This document shows, one piece after another, positions 25,157-36,998 of a stretch of 64,000 nucleotides of DNA (positions are counted from its first letter, which is position 1; the number at the start of each line of letters is the position of its first letter). The translations under genes and the position numbers were made by a program. The notes under the pieces are model-generated. The model had not been told where the DNA came from. It was given only the letters and a program-made list of their open reading frames with translations, and searched no databases. Source of the DNA: Mangifera indica (lineage: Eukaryota; Streptophyta; Magnoliopsida; Sapindales; Anacardiaceae); the NCBI RefSeq assembly GCF_011075055.1, contig NC_058146.1, positions 5,642,001 to 5,706,000 of the forward strand. Direction: 5' to 3'.

Positions 25157-25713
25157 AATACACCGAATTCCATTAATTAATACGCAATAAGAGAAGCATA
25201 AAAACAACTTAGTTGCCACAAATAGACCCAATTGTGCCATGTGTGACAGTGTGGCAAGATGTTGCTAATTTTATTTTATGGGTTCAAGCCAGATTCCATG
25301 AATCACAACTCTCAATGCAGCCTTTCAAACATATACTAATGCAACTATCCAGCATTTGAGCATGTTCCTTTAATTAGAGCTCAAATTGAGTAGATTTATT
25401 ATATAATATTGCATCATTTTGAAGCATTCAACTTCACCTTTTGCGTGAAACGTCAAGAATTGAATAACATGACCTTTATTATGTGAAAGGTTAAGGTATG
25501 AATAATTTGAGGTCGACTAATAATGTACCATAATAAATCACACTTGATTTACTTTATACAGTGGTTATAGATTTAATTATTATACCCTGAGATTAACATA
25601 TTCGATGAAGTCAGTGGAGTTTCCGGATGTTTAAAAAAAAACACTTCATGTTTTGCAAGTGACCATTTTTTTACAGAATCAACATAAATTAATAATGAGG
25701 TGCACAAATAATG

Positions 25714-25850
25714 GGTATAAAATGTGTATACAAATAATGATATGTCATCATATGATTGTATATTATTTTTATCTCTAATTTAAAATTATTCAATCATTTA
25801 ATAATATATTATTATTTATACTTGTTATTTATATATATAATTTTATTGGT
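25714..25850. repeat. Palindromic MITE, copy 5
   Basis: Contains TATGTCATCATATGATTGTA and TTTAAAATTATTCAATCATT, the two halves of the family core. Confidence 0.65.
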
Positions 25851-26244
25851 TAATGATAAATTAAAATATGTTTTCTTTGGGTCAAGGTCTAACCGGATTT
25901 GTTGACTTGGACTATTTGGGTCCATGGGTTTGTTTCTATCCAGCTTCCAACACACAGTCTAATTTTCTTGTATGATACTATTCCTAACATTACAAAGTCC
26001 TTATTTTTGTTCCAACTTTTGTAGATTTTCTCCTTCTCGAAGCATTTTTCGCAGATATTGACACTTAGATAGTGTATAAATTCTTACCAAATGTAGAGTA
26101 TTCTAACACAGTATTGACTTGTCAAAGAAAGGTAATACTGTAAAGCCGAAATTCTGAGATGGGTAGTTTAGGTAATATGATAATTGGCCTTAGATTTGAG
26201 TCAAGTGTGTTCGAATCTTCGCTAGATTGGCTTGTTGATGCTTG

Positions 26245-26560
26245 AACAAAGTTGTGGTTAGGGTTAAATTTGAATCGAATTTATTTAAACTTGAGTTTGA
26301 GTTCGTTTTGAATAAATCTGAAATAAGTTAAGCTCAAATGAGTTTGAGCTTGAAAGTTCATATTTTCGAGCTCGAGCTCAAGCCTTGGAGTATTTAGCGT
26401 ATCAAACTTGCGAGCTAAAAATTTAGATACAAAACAATATCGTTTTAACTAATTGTATTAAAATAACATTGTTTTAATAATGAGTTAGTTAAAAGCTTAA
26501 TTCAAATTTGAGTTTGATTTTTTTGAAATTGATAGAAATCTAACCATAGTTTCGGTGAAA
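26245..26560. repeat. Decayed hAT-like repeat
   Basis: The left end GGTTAGGGTTAAATTTGAAT and right end, reversed, GGTTAGATTTCTATC are roughly inverted. The interior has GAGCTCGAGCTC-type words and an AAAACAATATCGTTTTAA motif like the hAT MITEs at 8.6 and 10.2 kb. No target duplication is visible. Confidence 0.4.
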
Positions 26561-27289
26561 CAAACTTAATTTCTAGCAAGGTGATGAACTCAAGCTAAAC
26601 GGCATTAGGTTCAATAGACTTGCAAATGATTTGATTTAAATGATAAAATGATATCATTTTTTTCAATTTAAGGAAAAACATCATTTTGAAATATAGTTAC
26701 ATAATCGTGTCAATTTTTTTTGTTAAATTTAAAACAACATGGTTTTTTTATTATTTGGATGCAAGATAATGTTGTTTTCCACTGTTCATCTTGCACAATC
26801 CATTCCAAAATCCAAATCGACTTATTGACTATGCCTCTCCATATTCTGCAAACCTTAGTCTTCCCTGAATATTCACAACCCTAAATTCATCTCATACATC
26901 ATCTGGTTATTAATTCGAATTAGACTCACTCTCTTATCTCTTCAATCGTATTCGTTATTTTCATGTCACCTCTTTCTTTTGCTCACAAAAATCAGCATCA
27001 CAGGGATGATTTTCGATCATGTTCCTTTACCATTCGAGTTCATCTATTTTCTTTTGACTCTTCATAGTTTTAATCACTCTTCACAAGTTGATTGGAGTTC
27101 AACGAATGGTGTTCATTATCTTCATGATTTCTTTCCCTTAGCGTCATCACCATCACCGAGTTACTTCACTAGTAAGCTTTTAAATATTGTAAAATCATTT
27201 AAATTTAGGATGATAAAAAAATATTATTTATATTAATTAAGAGTAAAAAATTGTTTTTAAATTAACTTTTGAATGGAAAAATGTTATTT

Positions 27290-27400
27290 AGTTATTAATA
27301 TATTAATATGTGATTGAATAATATTTTATTTTTAATTTTTAATTATTTAATTATATAATAATATATTATTATTTATTTATAAAATTAGGCATGAAAATTA
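27290..27400. repeat. Palindromic MITE, copy 6 (short)
   Basis: Core GTGATTGAATAATATTTTAT followed by TTTTTAATTATTTAATTATA. It ends about 60 bp before the TrhO-like start codon, so it may lie in that promoter. Confidence 0.6.
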
Positions 27401-27460
27401 TGCACTAAACTTTTTGATTAATATATTAGCAATTTTAACGCCACCGAGGGCGTAGGGCGT

Positions 27461-29860
27461 ATGCAAATGCGAAGAAGTTCCGCCTTTATGATTAGGTATA
27501 GGTCACCGCCATTACTGATCTTGGGGATGTTATCATCTTCCACTTCAAACCTAAACCCTAATCCTAAATTACCTCTCACCATGAAACCCACCTCTCAAAA
27601 CCCCCAAGCTTCTCACTTGTTTTCAAATTCCAATAGAATTTCTCAACCCATGACACTTTCCACCAGATGCTTCACTGGTTCTTCGGACCCCATCCCCATT
27701 GTGCCCAAAATCCAATCAACGGATCCAAAACCAGAGTTGGATGACCCGAATCTTCTTGTAGTTGTCTCTTTCTACAAGTTTGCGGATTTCCCCGACCACG
27801 CTGAGTTGCGGAAGCCATTGAAGGAGCTTTGTCAGGAACTGGTACTTGTTTCTCTTATTGGTTTGTTTTTGTTTTTATTGAGAGCATTATTTTTTCAATG
27901 CAAGACTTCTTATTTAGGTTTCTAAATTATATAATGTTATAGATATTTTAGTGGAAACAGTTTAAATGAAGTAATTATCATAATTTTTGTGTTGTTTGTT
28001 TGGGATTTCGATTTTGGTTGCTTTTGTAAGCTAGAGCAAGGGTGCTTGAATTTTTTTCATCTTTTGTTAAATACAGTGTCAACAAGTGGATAGTGGCATT
28101 GTTTAATTTGAGGTTTGTCATTGAAGAAATTTGAAAGTAATTGTTTTTATCTAGCTGAATTAGCTTGAACTGAAGCTCTGTTGAGTCCTGTTCAGTCAAT
28201 TTCACATGTTTTACATGCCTTACCAAGCTGATCCTCCTCAGCGTGTGTCAGGTGGTATCATTCTGGCACCAGAAGGGATCAATGGCAGCATATGTGGGAC
28301 ACGAGCGACTGTGGAAAGAGTTCTTGCATTCATTCAAAGTGATAACCGTTTGAAGGGGCTTAGACAAATTGAGTCTCCTGTCAGTCCTGAGGAGGAGGCT
28401 ATACATCATGGACACAGCAGCAGTTCTCCTCTTGCAGCTGGGGAAGATGCTCCCTTTCGGTGGGATCATGTGAGGGTCAAGTTGAAGACGGAGGTATTGC
28501 TTTGTATACCTTTGCATTGTGGTATTCTTTGTGTAAACTTGAAGTGATTACCTTTTTCATGGAAGCAAATCTATTCAAACCTCTTGCGAGGTTTTCTTAT
28601 TTGTTACTTCCTTCTATTAATGTAGATTGTTACTCTTGGAATGCCGTCTGTATCACCTGTAGAGAAGGTCGGGAAGTATGTGAAGCCTAGAGAGTGGAAT
28701 ACTTTGATTAGTGATCCTGATACGGTAACCAAATGCTCTTGTGTTTTTTCTTTAAATATTTTTAAGTTGTTACCAAGGGTCTAAGATGTATGCAATATGT
28801 CTACTTTTTTGTTTCCTGTCATAGCAAGTGCCTGTTGATTTTTTAATTCCATCTATATTGTGGCTGGAGCAAGTACCTGTATTTAACTTACTAAAGAAAT
28901 TTGCTCTCACAAGAAAATCTAGATTTGTCCAAGCAAACTGATTGCATTCACTTTACTATGACATTTGTAGAGATGGATTAACCATTTATGTTGTAAATTG
29001 GCATTGTGGTTGACGAAACATGCAAGGAGTAAGTGATGCTTTTCTAGACCATCGTCTGTTACAGTTACATGTACTTAGCTCTTACAAGAAAGTATCTATT
29101 TAGGTAGTGATTGATGTGCGCAATAACTATGAAACTAGAATTGGAAAGTTTAAAGGAGCAGTCGATCCATTTACTACAGCATTTCGTGAGTTTCCATCTT
29201 GGGTGGATGATCAGTTCCAACTTGAAGGAACTGGTGGCAATCAGTCAGAGTTAGAGATCAAGGATTCAAATGAAATTACCAAAGAAGCGGAGAGTACGAA
29301 AAAGAAATTGCCAAAGCAGGTTGCAATGTACTGCACAGGAGGAATTCGATGTGAGAAGGCTTCCAGTTTTCTCCTAAGCAAAGGTTTTAAAGAGGTATCT
29401 CTTTTCGGTCTCTCATTAGTGCCAACAAAGCTACTTTGTAAAATATCTTATTATGGTATTTGACATTGGATCATGGTGAATTTATCAGGTGTATCATTTG
29501 GAAGGAGGGATTCTGAAATACCTTGAGGAAGTCCCAAAGACTGAGAGCCTCTGGGAGGGTGAGTGCTTTGTGTTTGACAAACGAGTGTCGGTTGAACATG
29601 GGTTGGAACAAGGAACTTTCAAGCTTTGCTATGGATGCAAACAACCAGTTAGCGATGCCGACATGGAAGCCCATGAGTGGGAGTATGGAGTTACTTGTCC
29701 ACATTGTTACTCATCAAAATCTGAAGAGGAGAAAGAAAGAGCAAGAGCACGGCAAAGGCAATTCGAGAATTGGGGCATTATTGGTGGTCCTGACAAGGGT
29801 CGACGACCAACATCAAAGGCTGATATTGTGAATAAGAACTTTTCCCAAAGTTCAGTTTAG
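27461..29860 (+). CDS. TrhO-type rhodanese-domain protein, organelle-targeted
   Basis: Five exons (27461-27841, 28242-28493, 28626-28724, 29104-29394, 29489-29860) join in frame to 464 codons, close to Arabidopsis At2g40760. Residues 1 to about 100 are Ser/Pro/Arg-rich and lack acidic runs, typical of a mitochondrial or plastid transit peptide. An N-terminal domain follows ([17 protein letters not shown] ... [15 protein letters not shown]), then a rhodanese domain with the active loop [11 protein letters not shown]; Cys321 is the expected catalytic residue. The C-terminus has paired cysteines (CYGC and CPHC) that could bind metal. In bacteria the family (TrhO/YceA) hydroxylates uridine 34 of some tRNAs; the plant role is inferred. 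The first ATG is used; ATGs at 27467 and 27488 are also in frame. QCR10 follows 550 bp downstream on the same strand, as in Arabidopsis. Confidence 0.92.
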
Positions 29861-30410
29861 CTAGTTGACAGGATGTAAACCAAAAGAAAAGTTCAAAATT
29901 TTGTTGGAAGATGAGTTTCTGAAGCCATTTTCAAATACTTTTCTTTCAGTGGGTTAAGTGTTTGTGCTATTTCTCTTTGTTATTTGATGAGAGACAAAAT
30001 ATGCAGTCACATTAGAGACTCTTTACCTTTTGTGTTTTTTATACTGAATGTCATTGTCTTTCTGTTTATCTTCATGTCGTCACTGAAAACATTTTCAAAC
30101 ATTGTATGCCTTGAAAACTTTGATTTCTATTTTTAATTGATTACTTCTACACTGTGAAAGTGAAATTACTATTTTCCCCACGACACATTCATTGTACTCT
30201 TATTGGAATAAATAGTTGTTAAAGAAAGAATTAATGGCTGGTGAGGAACCGAATGTAAATCTCTACCGTTCCTATGGAAACAATCTAACGGTGTAAAACG
30301 AATAGGGATTTTAATATAAACTCAAGTTTTTCTGGGTGATTGACATTGACATTAAACATCTGGAAATAGAAACAAAGATTCGGTTCATTAAAGTCGATTA
30401 GGGTTACCAA
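29861..30410 (+). other. 3' flank of TrhO-like gene and QCR10 promoter
   Basis: Contains the 3' untranslated region of the rhodanese gene and the short promoter of QCR10. No separate gene or repeat is visible. Confidence 0.6.
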
Positions 30411-31592
30411 ATGGCCGGTGAATCTACTATTTTCAAGTTCCTCAAGCCAAGGCTTCGTCCTCAACCCATAGACATTCAATCCGCCGCCTTATGGGGTGTC
30501 GCCGCCACCACTGGCGCTATCTGGCTCATCCAGGTACAAATCGCACCTTTTTCTTTCTCATTTACATGAAACAATATCTTTTAATACGGTTTCTGTTCGA
30601 AACTTGAAATTTTATCTGGGTTTTGGTCTTAAATTGAGATCTTATATGGATTTGATTGAAAATTGAAATCTATGGGATGTGAAATTTTAATTCTGTATGA
30701 AATCCCAATATTTGTATTTTTTGGAATGAATCTTGAAATGTTGTGGGGGTGAAAAATAGGTATTTGTGATTCACGTAATCTGGTAAAAGTTGGTAGTTAA
30801 AATCGAAGTTGGTAGATGGAAGTTAGATATGTTATTGATAGGAGTGTCAACGTTGTTAACACATAACCATATAATCAGAGGGTTTATGCGTCCGTTTTCC
30901 TTTTTCAAATGGAAAATTAGAATCATGAAGAGAAAAAAGTACATCCATTGTATTTCCCTTTAGTTGGTTATCGTTGCTGAATTTCAGGTGTTAGATTTCA
31001 TAAACTTAGTGTGTTTGAACGATCATTCATGCTTTTGTGCTTCTTTTGACTAAATTGATTAGTCAGATAATGGCTTGAAGGTTGTATTTCCAGGAAAATT
31101 GATATTAGAATGCATGTTTAAGTTAGACATTGCAGTTCAACATGCCCTTTTTTTTACTTTTACCTAACTTAAATTTATATTTTCTCTACAATATTGGCTT
31201 GGACATTGTGCTTTATGGAAATTGATACTGGAATGCATATTTAAGTTAGATTTTGCAGGCTGCGGTTGTATGAAAATTGATATTTGATTGCATGTTTAAG
31301 TTAGATATTGCAGTTGATCATGCTGTTTTTCGTTTCATTTACCAACTTTATATTTTTTCAATAATACAATATTGTCTTGAAAGTTGTGTTTGTCTGAAAA
31401 TTGATATTGGAATGCATATTTAAGTTAGATATTGCAGGTTTTGGTTGTATGAAAATCTAATATTAGAATGCTTGTTTATGCTATTGTTGATGATGATGCA
31501 TCTTTGCAACTTCTTGTAACATAATGTTTCCTCTGCAGCCATTTGATTGGTTGAAGAAGACCTTTTTGGAGAAGCCGACAGAAGGGCAGTAG
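30411..31592 (+). CDS. QCR10: Cytochrome b-c1 complex subunit 10 (QCR10-like)
   Basis: Two short exons (30411-30533 and 31539-31592) join in frame at CTCATCCAG/CCATTTGAT to give a 58-residue protein. It begins MAGESTIFKFLKPRLRPQP, has one hydrophobic segment (AALWGVAATTGAIWLIQPF), and ends in a short charged tail, FDWLKKTFLEKPTEGQ. This matches the plant 6-kDa subunit of respiratory complex III, At2g40765. It is a single-pass protein of the mitochondrial inner membrane. Both exons are too short to be found by length alone; the evidence is the family match, GT-AG splice sites and the gene order after the rhodanese gene. The 1-kb intron carries a repeated motif described separately. Confidence 0.9.
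31090..31480 (+). repeat. Imperfect tandem repeats in the QCR10 intron
   Basis: Four to five degenerate copies of a unit containing AAAATTGATATTGGAATGCA and TTTAAGTTAGATATTGCAG, at about 31093, 31218, 31274 and 31397, with a partial copy at about 31450. Several units end in TTGCAG, a good match to a 3' splice site. Confidence 0.8.
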
Positions 31593-32912
31593 GGATAGTA
31601 CCATGGTGAAAGTTCTGATTTCGAGTAAGAGGTTTTTTTTTATAAGAAAAAGACATGAAAAGAATTGATATGAATAATTTACTCAGCTCATTTTGTTGAG
31701 GTCTTTTGTTATTAATTTATGGGAATATTTGATAAATTTGGACCCATAAATTTGTGTTCTCGAGAATTTTTTGCATTATTCAAAAAGTGGAAGTGGCAAA
31801 ATTTTGTTCTGTTTCTGAAATTTTGCCTGAGTATATAACAGTGCTTGCCTAAATATTGCCATGAAAAAGCTTGGGAAAACTGTTAGGGTGGTTACTGGAG
31901 AAGGCAAAGTGGGAAAGTAAGTGTTCTTTCCATCTGATTTTCAATGCAACATAGTGCCATCTTCATTAAATTTAATCTAGTTGATCAAATTTATTGATCA
32001 TCGAAGTTCCAATAGATCAAATTTAGATGATAAAGTTATATTATAATCATAACTAAAAGGGATATTAACAACTAAATAGGGTTATTATCATTGAAGGGCT
32101 ACTTTTTCTTTTTCTTCTAATTGATCACCTAGAGGACATATGTTTCAGATACGACAGTTAGAGGACACTTAAATTTGAAAAACTACTTTAAAGAGGAAAA
32201 TGAAGATCAGAAACTGAAGCAAAACAATGTGTAACAAACACTTTAACTTGAAGATGGCTGATTCTTAAGAGCTTGAAAAACACTAGAACTCTTATCAAAG
32301 ATGTGGGCTCTTTAAGTTAAGACTGATTAAATAATATGTAAAATTTTTTTAAGAAATCAAAACACATTTTGGGTCAAGCTCACGTACAATACAAACAATG
32401 TTTGTGATAATGAACTATGGTAAGAGCCCTCCTAATGCCAAATAGTTACATTCAAATAATAGAATCTGATTACTTCTAAGTCATCTTTTAATTGAATTAA
32501 AATTAAAAAAAAAAAAATCTTATCAACAATTAAAATCCTAAATTTACAGGGAAATAACTTATTTTATAAACCCCAAAAATGGAAAATTATCTCATTGATA
32601 TTATTGAAGGGGTATGCTGTCTTGTAAAGTTTTTTTCCGCTATTTTGGAGTTGATAGATAAGAGATGTATGTAATCGCTGATATTGTAACAAGCCGTTGA
32701 TCATTATCCACCGAAAGTCATACGCATTGATTTGGTTAAACAAAACTTCTCCAGAAGAATTTCCCCACGTTGAATAATGCCAAATAACAAAAACTGAAGC
32801 ACTACCTTAAAACTGAATCCTGGTTGGTTGGTCCTGGGAGATGAAGATGGTTCCTCTTCTTTGTCTTTCTCTCCCTCTCCCTCTTCTTCGTCTCTCTCCC
32901 TCCCCATTTTCT
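31593..32912. other. Intergenic sequence at the join of two synteny blocks
   Basis: QCR10 3' flank, then AT-rich sequence without a gene. A stretch at about 32430-32790 resembles part of intron 3 of the ABC1K9-like gene (35890-36215); see findings. On the minus strand 32704-32916 can be read as a Glu/Lys-rich frame, but its composition is a simple purine run. Confidence 0.45.
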
Positions 32913-33041
32913 TCATGATTCTGGCATTAGCATAATAGCCTTAGTTTTAGCTTTGGCTTCCCATTCATGGAAAAGGTCCATGATAGATCCTTTCACATTA
33001 TCATCCATCCATTCATACACTTTTTGAAGATTCATCCATAT
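32913..33041 (-). CDS. Candidate isolated terminal exon, unknown protein
   Basis: After a pyrimidine tract and acceptor-like TTGTTTTAG, a frame of 42 codons reads IWMNLQKVYEWMDDNVKGS, then IMDLFHEWEAKAKTKAIML, and ends at TGA. Its composition (Trp, Met, Glu, Lys) is unlike translated AT-rich DNA. I do not recognise the family and see no convincing upstream exon. It could be a leftover of a gene lost where two ancestral blocks meet, or chance. Confidence 0.25.
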   Translation of the reverse strand: MWMNLQKVYEWMDDNVKGSIMDLFHEWEAKAKTKAIMLMPES

Positions 33042-33302
33042 CTAAAACAATAACATTAGTTAAAGTTATATCTCCTCCTCCTCCTCTATTCTTCCCAAGC
33101 CCTGACCAAAAATAAACCCCAACATACACAAATGCAACAGCTGTATATTATTTTAAAAACTACCGTAACAACACTACTGTAAAAATTCATCGCAGAAAAT
33201 AAATAATCATATTTCAACATCTTTATGTTAGAATTTCTTTCTATTTCCTGAAACTTTACAATAAGTATCTCCTATATCGATGCAGATACCTACATCCAGG
33301 CC

Positions 33303-36300
33303 TCATTCGACATTGATAACCTTATAGTTGCTGTTGCTTCTTCTGTTAGATACAATGGCAATCCTCTGGTCCTGAAGCATGTTCAAGTTGGGGGCCAGCA
33401 AACGTGTATATCTATCAAAATACAGAAGCTGCTTCATAAGAAGTGCAAACTCCCTCGGAAACTTTAGCCCGTATGATTCACTTACCCTAACCTGTCATGT
33501 TATACAACCAAAAAGCTTAATCACATAATTATTGGTATCTACATTTTACATGCCTGTATTTCACAAACCAGGATGAAACACTAGTGTCTAAATTCTATTG
33601 TATTCATGACATTAATGCATCCTGTTTTCGAAAAAATTTAAACAAATCAGCCTACCACATCAAGGAAAAGTGCATTCATCTGTCTCTCATCAACAACTAG
33701 ATTTGCAGATACAGCAGTTGCATTTGTGTTTGTTCCCCTGGCTGTTGCAACTACTATTTCCGTATCCAGCTCCTGCATTCATTGAAATGGCGGACTGATT
33801 AGAATATAAGACAACAAGATCTATACTTTGCACGTACTATGAAGCAAGTGATTGCCTGTATGGATGAAAATATCTTTTCCAAGTCTCTTGAGAATGCCTT
33901 TGCATCGATATCCTTGCTTGTAGCTCCCATTTCAATCAGGGCCAAAGCCATTGACTCGTATTCCTCAGTGGCAATTGATGCCAAAAACACATCCATAGCA
34001 GCCCATGTTTTTGGGGATATGCGTCCAACGATTCCTTTAAAATAAATGTTAATTATATTTAACCAACTTATGACAGAATTCTAGTATCTTGGAAAGATAG
34101 CTGAGGTATTAGCGAACAGTTGTAGTAGAAAAAGATTAATACATACCAAAATCAAGGAATCCAATCCGACCATCACGTAACAGCCACAAATTGCCAGCAT
34201 GCACATCTGCATGAAAGGTTTCACAGGCAAGCAAACTTCCAAACCTGCAGATAGATATCAAACCAACGAGTGGAAGCATTTTACATAACCTTGAAATATA
34301 TCCACCACTGACCATAAAATTTTACAAACATGTGAATCACAGATATCATACCACACGTTAAGGGCAGTTATAAGGCTGGACTCTGGATTAGAAACAAGTG
34401 AACTTATAGAGTCCAGGTCAGTCAGAGGAACTCCATATAGCCTCTCCATTGTTAAAACACGACGGGTGCTGCAATGGTGATACACATTCGGAGCTGTAGC
34501 TTGCCTTGTGAGTCCCATGGCTTCTAGATATCTCCTAAAGGACTCAATGTTTACAGCCTCCTTATAAAAGTCGACTTCTTCAAGCATTGACTCTCGTATG
34601 TCTTTCACAATAGCGACCTACGAAAGGAGGTACAGATTAGGATAGCAGCTAAAAATGAAGGATATACATGATTGAAGGAAAACCTACACAACAAATTAAC
34701 AATAGGAGCCTCATATATCATTTAGTTGGACGAACAATTCTCTTTTTTCTTTTTTTTTGGTTAACTAAAATTATTGAAAAAAAAAAACTTTGATGATACT
34801 TATAGACAACACATAAGGTAATGAATTATATCATAACAGCTATAAATAAATATCTAGTTGGTTAAAAGGATGAGCCATGTGCTGTAAGCTCAACTCTAGA
34901 AACCCAGTTCACAATTTACCAGTGAAGCACGGCTGAATTCAGGATTCAAATACTCCAATATGCGAGCAACAACATAAATAAAGTTAAGATCTGCCACTAA
35001 AATATCCTCTATTCCAGGTTTCAAGACTTTTATAACTACATCCTCTTGAGAACCTCGGAGCCTTGCAGCATGAACCTGAGCAGAATATGAAACAGTTTCT
35101 AATCAGTAAGTAAGAGATATTAACCACAACTAAAAGGAAGGTAGGTGGACAGGATACAAACCTGTGCTATAGAGGCTGAGGCAAGTGGCATAGGATCAAT
35201 ATATTCATAGACACTATCTATTGGTCTCCCTAATTCCTCCCGCAAGGTCCGTTTTATCTCTTCAAAGGGAACAGCAGGAGCTCGGTCAAAACAGTTTTGA
35301 AATTCTTGGACGTATTCCGGAGGAAACAAGGTGGGGGCAGAAGCTAAAAACTAGCAAAACACAATCTAAGTCAAGATTAGTTACATACTACTCCACAACG
35401 AAAACTATTTAAAAACTAATTTTCTTTTGATGTAATCACAAGAAACCATTTAGATCTATGAAATATGTGAATCTGTTATGTTATCTATGTAGCAATTCAT
35501 ATTGTTGATAAGATTTTTTGACATCAATTGATGTATGCAATACGGAGCTTTGCGTAAGAAAGGTTACAGCAACAATGTTAAGAATTAGTTAATTAATCTT
35601 AATATCCACTATGATGGTATAAAATAAATATGAAAAAAATACATTTCGAAAGATTTTTTATGTAATTCGGTATGATGATCAAAAACTTACATCCACAATA
35701 TATTATTAAATGTTGATACGATAAAAGGGTATCTTGTGATAACTAGATTCCTAGAAGGGATTTATGCTCCGTTTTAGAATAACTCTCAGGAATAACAGCT
35801 CTCTTTATGTATGCACATATCGGAAATAGTGTATCTGCTCGCTCTCCTCTATATGTTGGTCCTTCATAGTTATAGAAGGAAAATGAGAAGTTACATTCAA
35901 ATAATAGAATCTAGGTATTCCCAATTCAACTATGATCCTTAATATCTAATTCTAATTGATCTGAGACAAAATAATCTAATTAACAAAGTAGTCTCGATGT
36001 GGCACAAAAAGATAGTTTTTCTTCATATGCGGGAGAATAGAAAAATTATATTGGAGATAAACTACACTATAGAGTTCTTCTTATTGTTTCAAAGTATAAA
36101 GTTTATTTGTGCCCCCAGACGATTGACAGATACTATCTACTAGCCGCTGATCATAGCCTACTGAAAGTCGTAAGCCCCGATTCAGGTAAGTAGAAGTTTC
36201 TCGGAAAGATGTTCTGCAGGCTGGAATCTACCGTATAACAGATATGCAATGCATCTTTGACAACATAGCACAAAAATGTAGTACTTGAGCTATAATGAGT

Positions 36301-36998
36301 ATCAACAAACAAATGAAAATCAGAAAGAGAAATATAGACTCACCTGACCTAACTTAATATAGGTTGCTCCCATGCGCTCAAACAATTTCCTCAAATATAC
36401 AGGGGAAAATAATCCAAGCTGCAATTGAGTAGGTAATCCAGTGGAGGAATTTGTTGACTGCAATTTAGATCACAAAATTCAAATGGATAAATTTAATTTC
36501 ATTGTTAAACAGTGTCCCGAGACCCAGATAAATCAAAGTCTGAAATTTATCAGAGACCCCCCAAAAAAAAAAAAAACCTTAGATACATCAGCTAGCCACT
36601 CGCCACCAACCCCAACGACTGCTTGGATACCTTGAGCTAGTCTTAAAGCTCCTCGTGGGCCTGTATTTATAGATGTCCGGACGATATCTTCCACCAATTT
36701 GGGCAAGTTCTCAATACTATCTGTACTTCACAAAAAATCAAAATAAAAAATAAAAACACCAATCTTTGATCACTGATAACTCAAAGTAGGATATTTGGAC
36801 CAAAAATTGAAAAAGGAGAAGAAATACTGCACTTTGAAGACGAGAAGAGAAAAGATCCTGTGTTTGGGAGTACTGGGCAAGTAAAATAAATTTTTTTGAT
36901 GGATACTTGAGCTTCCTCAAGCCACCTGACGTTTTGTTGGTAATTGCAGGCAACTGTGGCAGCACAAAGGATCCAAATTTAATTGATGAAATCGCCAT
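33303..36998 (-). CDS. ABC1K9: ABC1-like atypical kinase, ABC1K9 type, plastid
   Basis: Ten exons (36833-36998, 36578-36720, 36344-36457, 35162-35350, 34920-35075, 34352-34617, 34147-34244, 33856-34034, 33656-33772, 33303-33491) join in frame to 538 codons. The first 50 residues are rich in Ser, Lys and hydrophobics with few acids, as in a chloroplast transit peptide. ABC1/UbiB marks are all present: KLGQ (138-141), the Ala-rich nucleotide loop PLASASIAQ (to residue 204), Lys220 in VVIKVLK, the catalytic loop HADVHAGN (356-363, Asp358) and DFG (376-378). ABC1 kinases influence prenyl-lipid (quinone, tocopherol) metabolism, many in plastoglobules. The nearest neighbour, EDR4, matches At5g05190 beside At5g05200 (ABC1K9), which decides the subfamily. 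The intron after exon 8 seems to start with GC. Confidence 0.9.

Larger units (their letters stand above)
24213..27460. other. Intergenic region between WRKY70-like and TrhO-like genes
   Basis: Contains the WRKY70-like promoter side (24213 to about 24500), two palindromic MITE copies, a third close to the rhodanese gene, and a decayed hAT-like patch at about 26245-26560. No other gene was recognised. A short frame near 26979-27236 is AT-rich and looks like chance. Confidence 0.55.

Noticed and set aside
32704..32912. Minus-strand Glu/Lys-rich frame (MKKMGRERDEEEGEGEKDKE)
   Set aside because: It is a simple purine tract, low in complexity, with no splice or family support.
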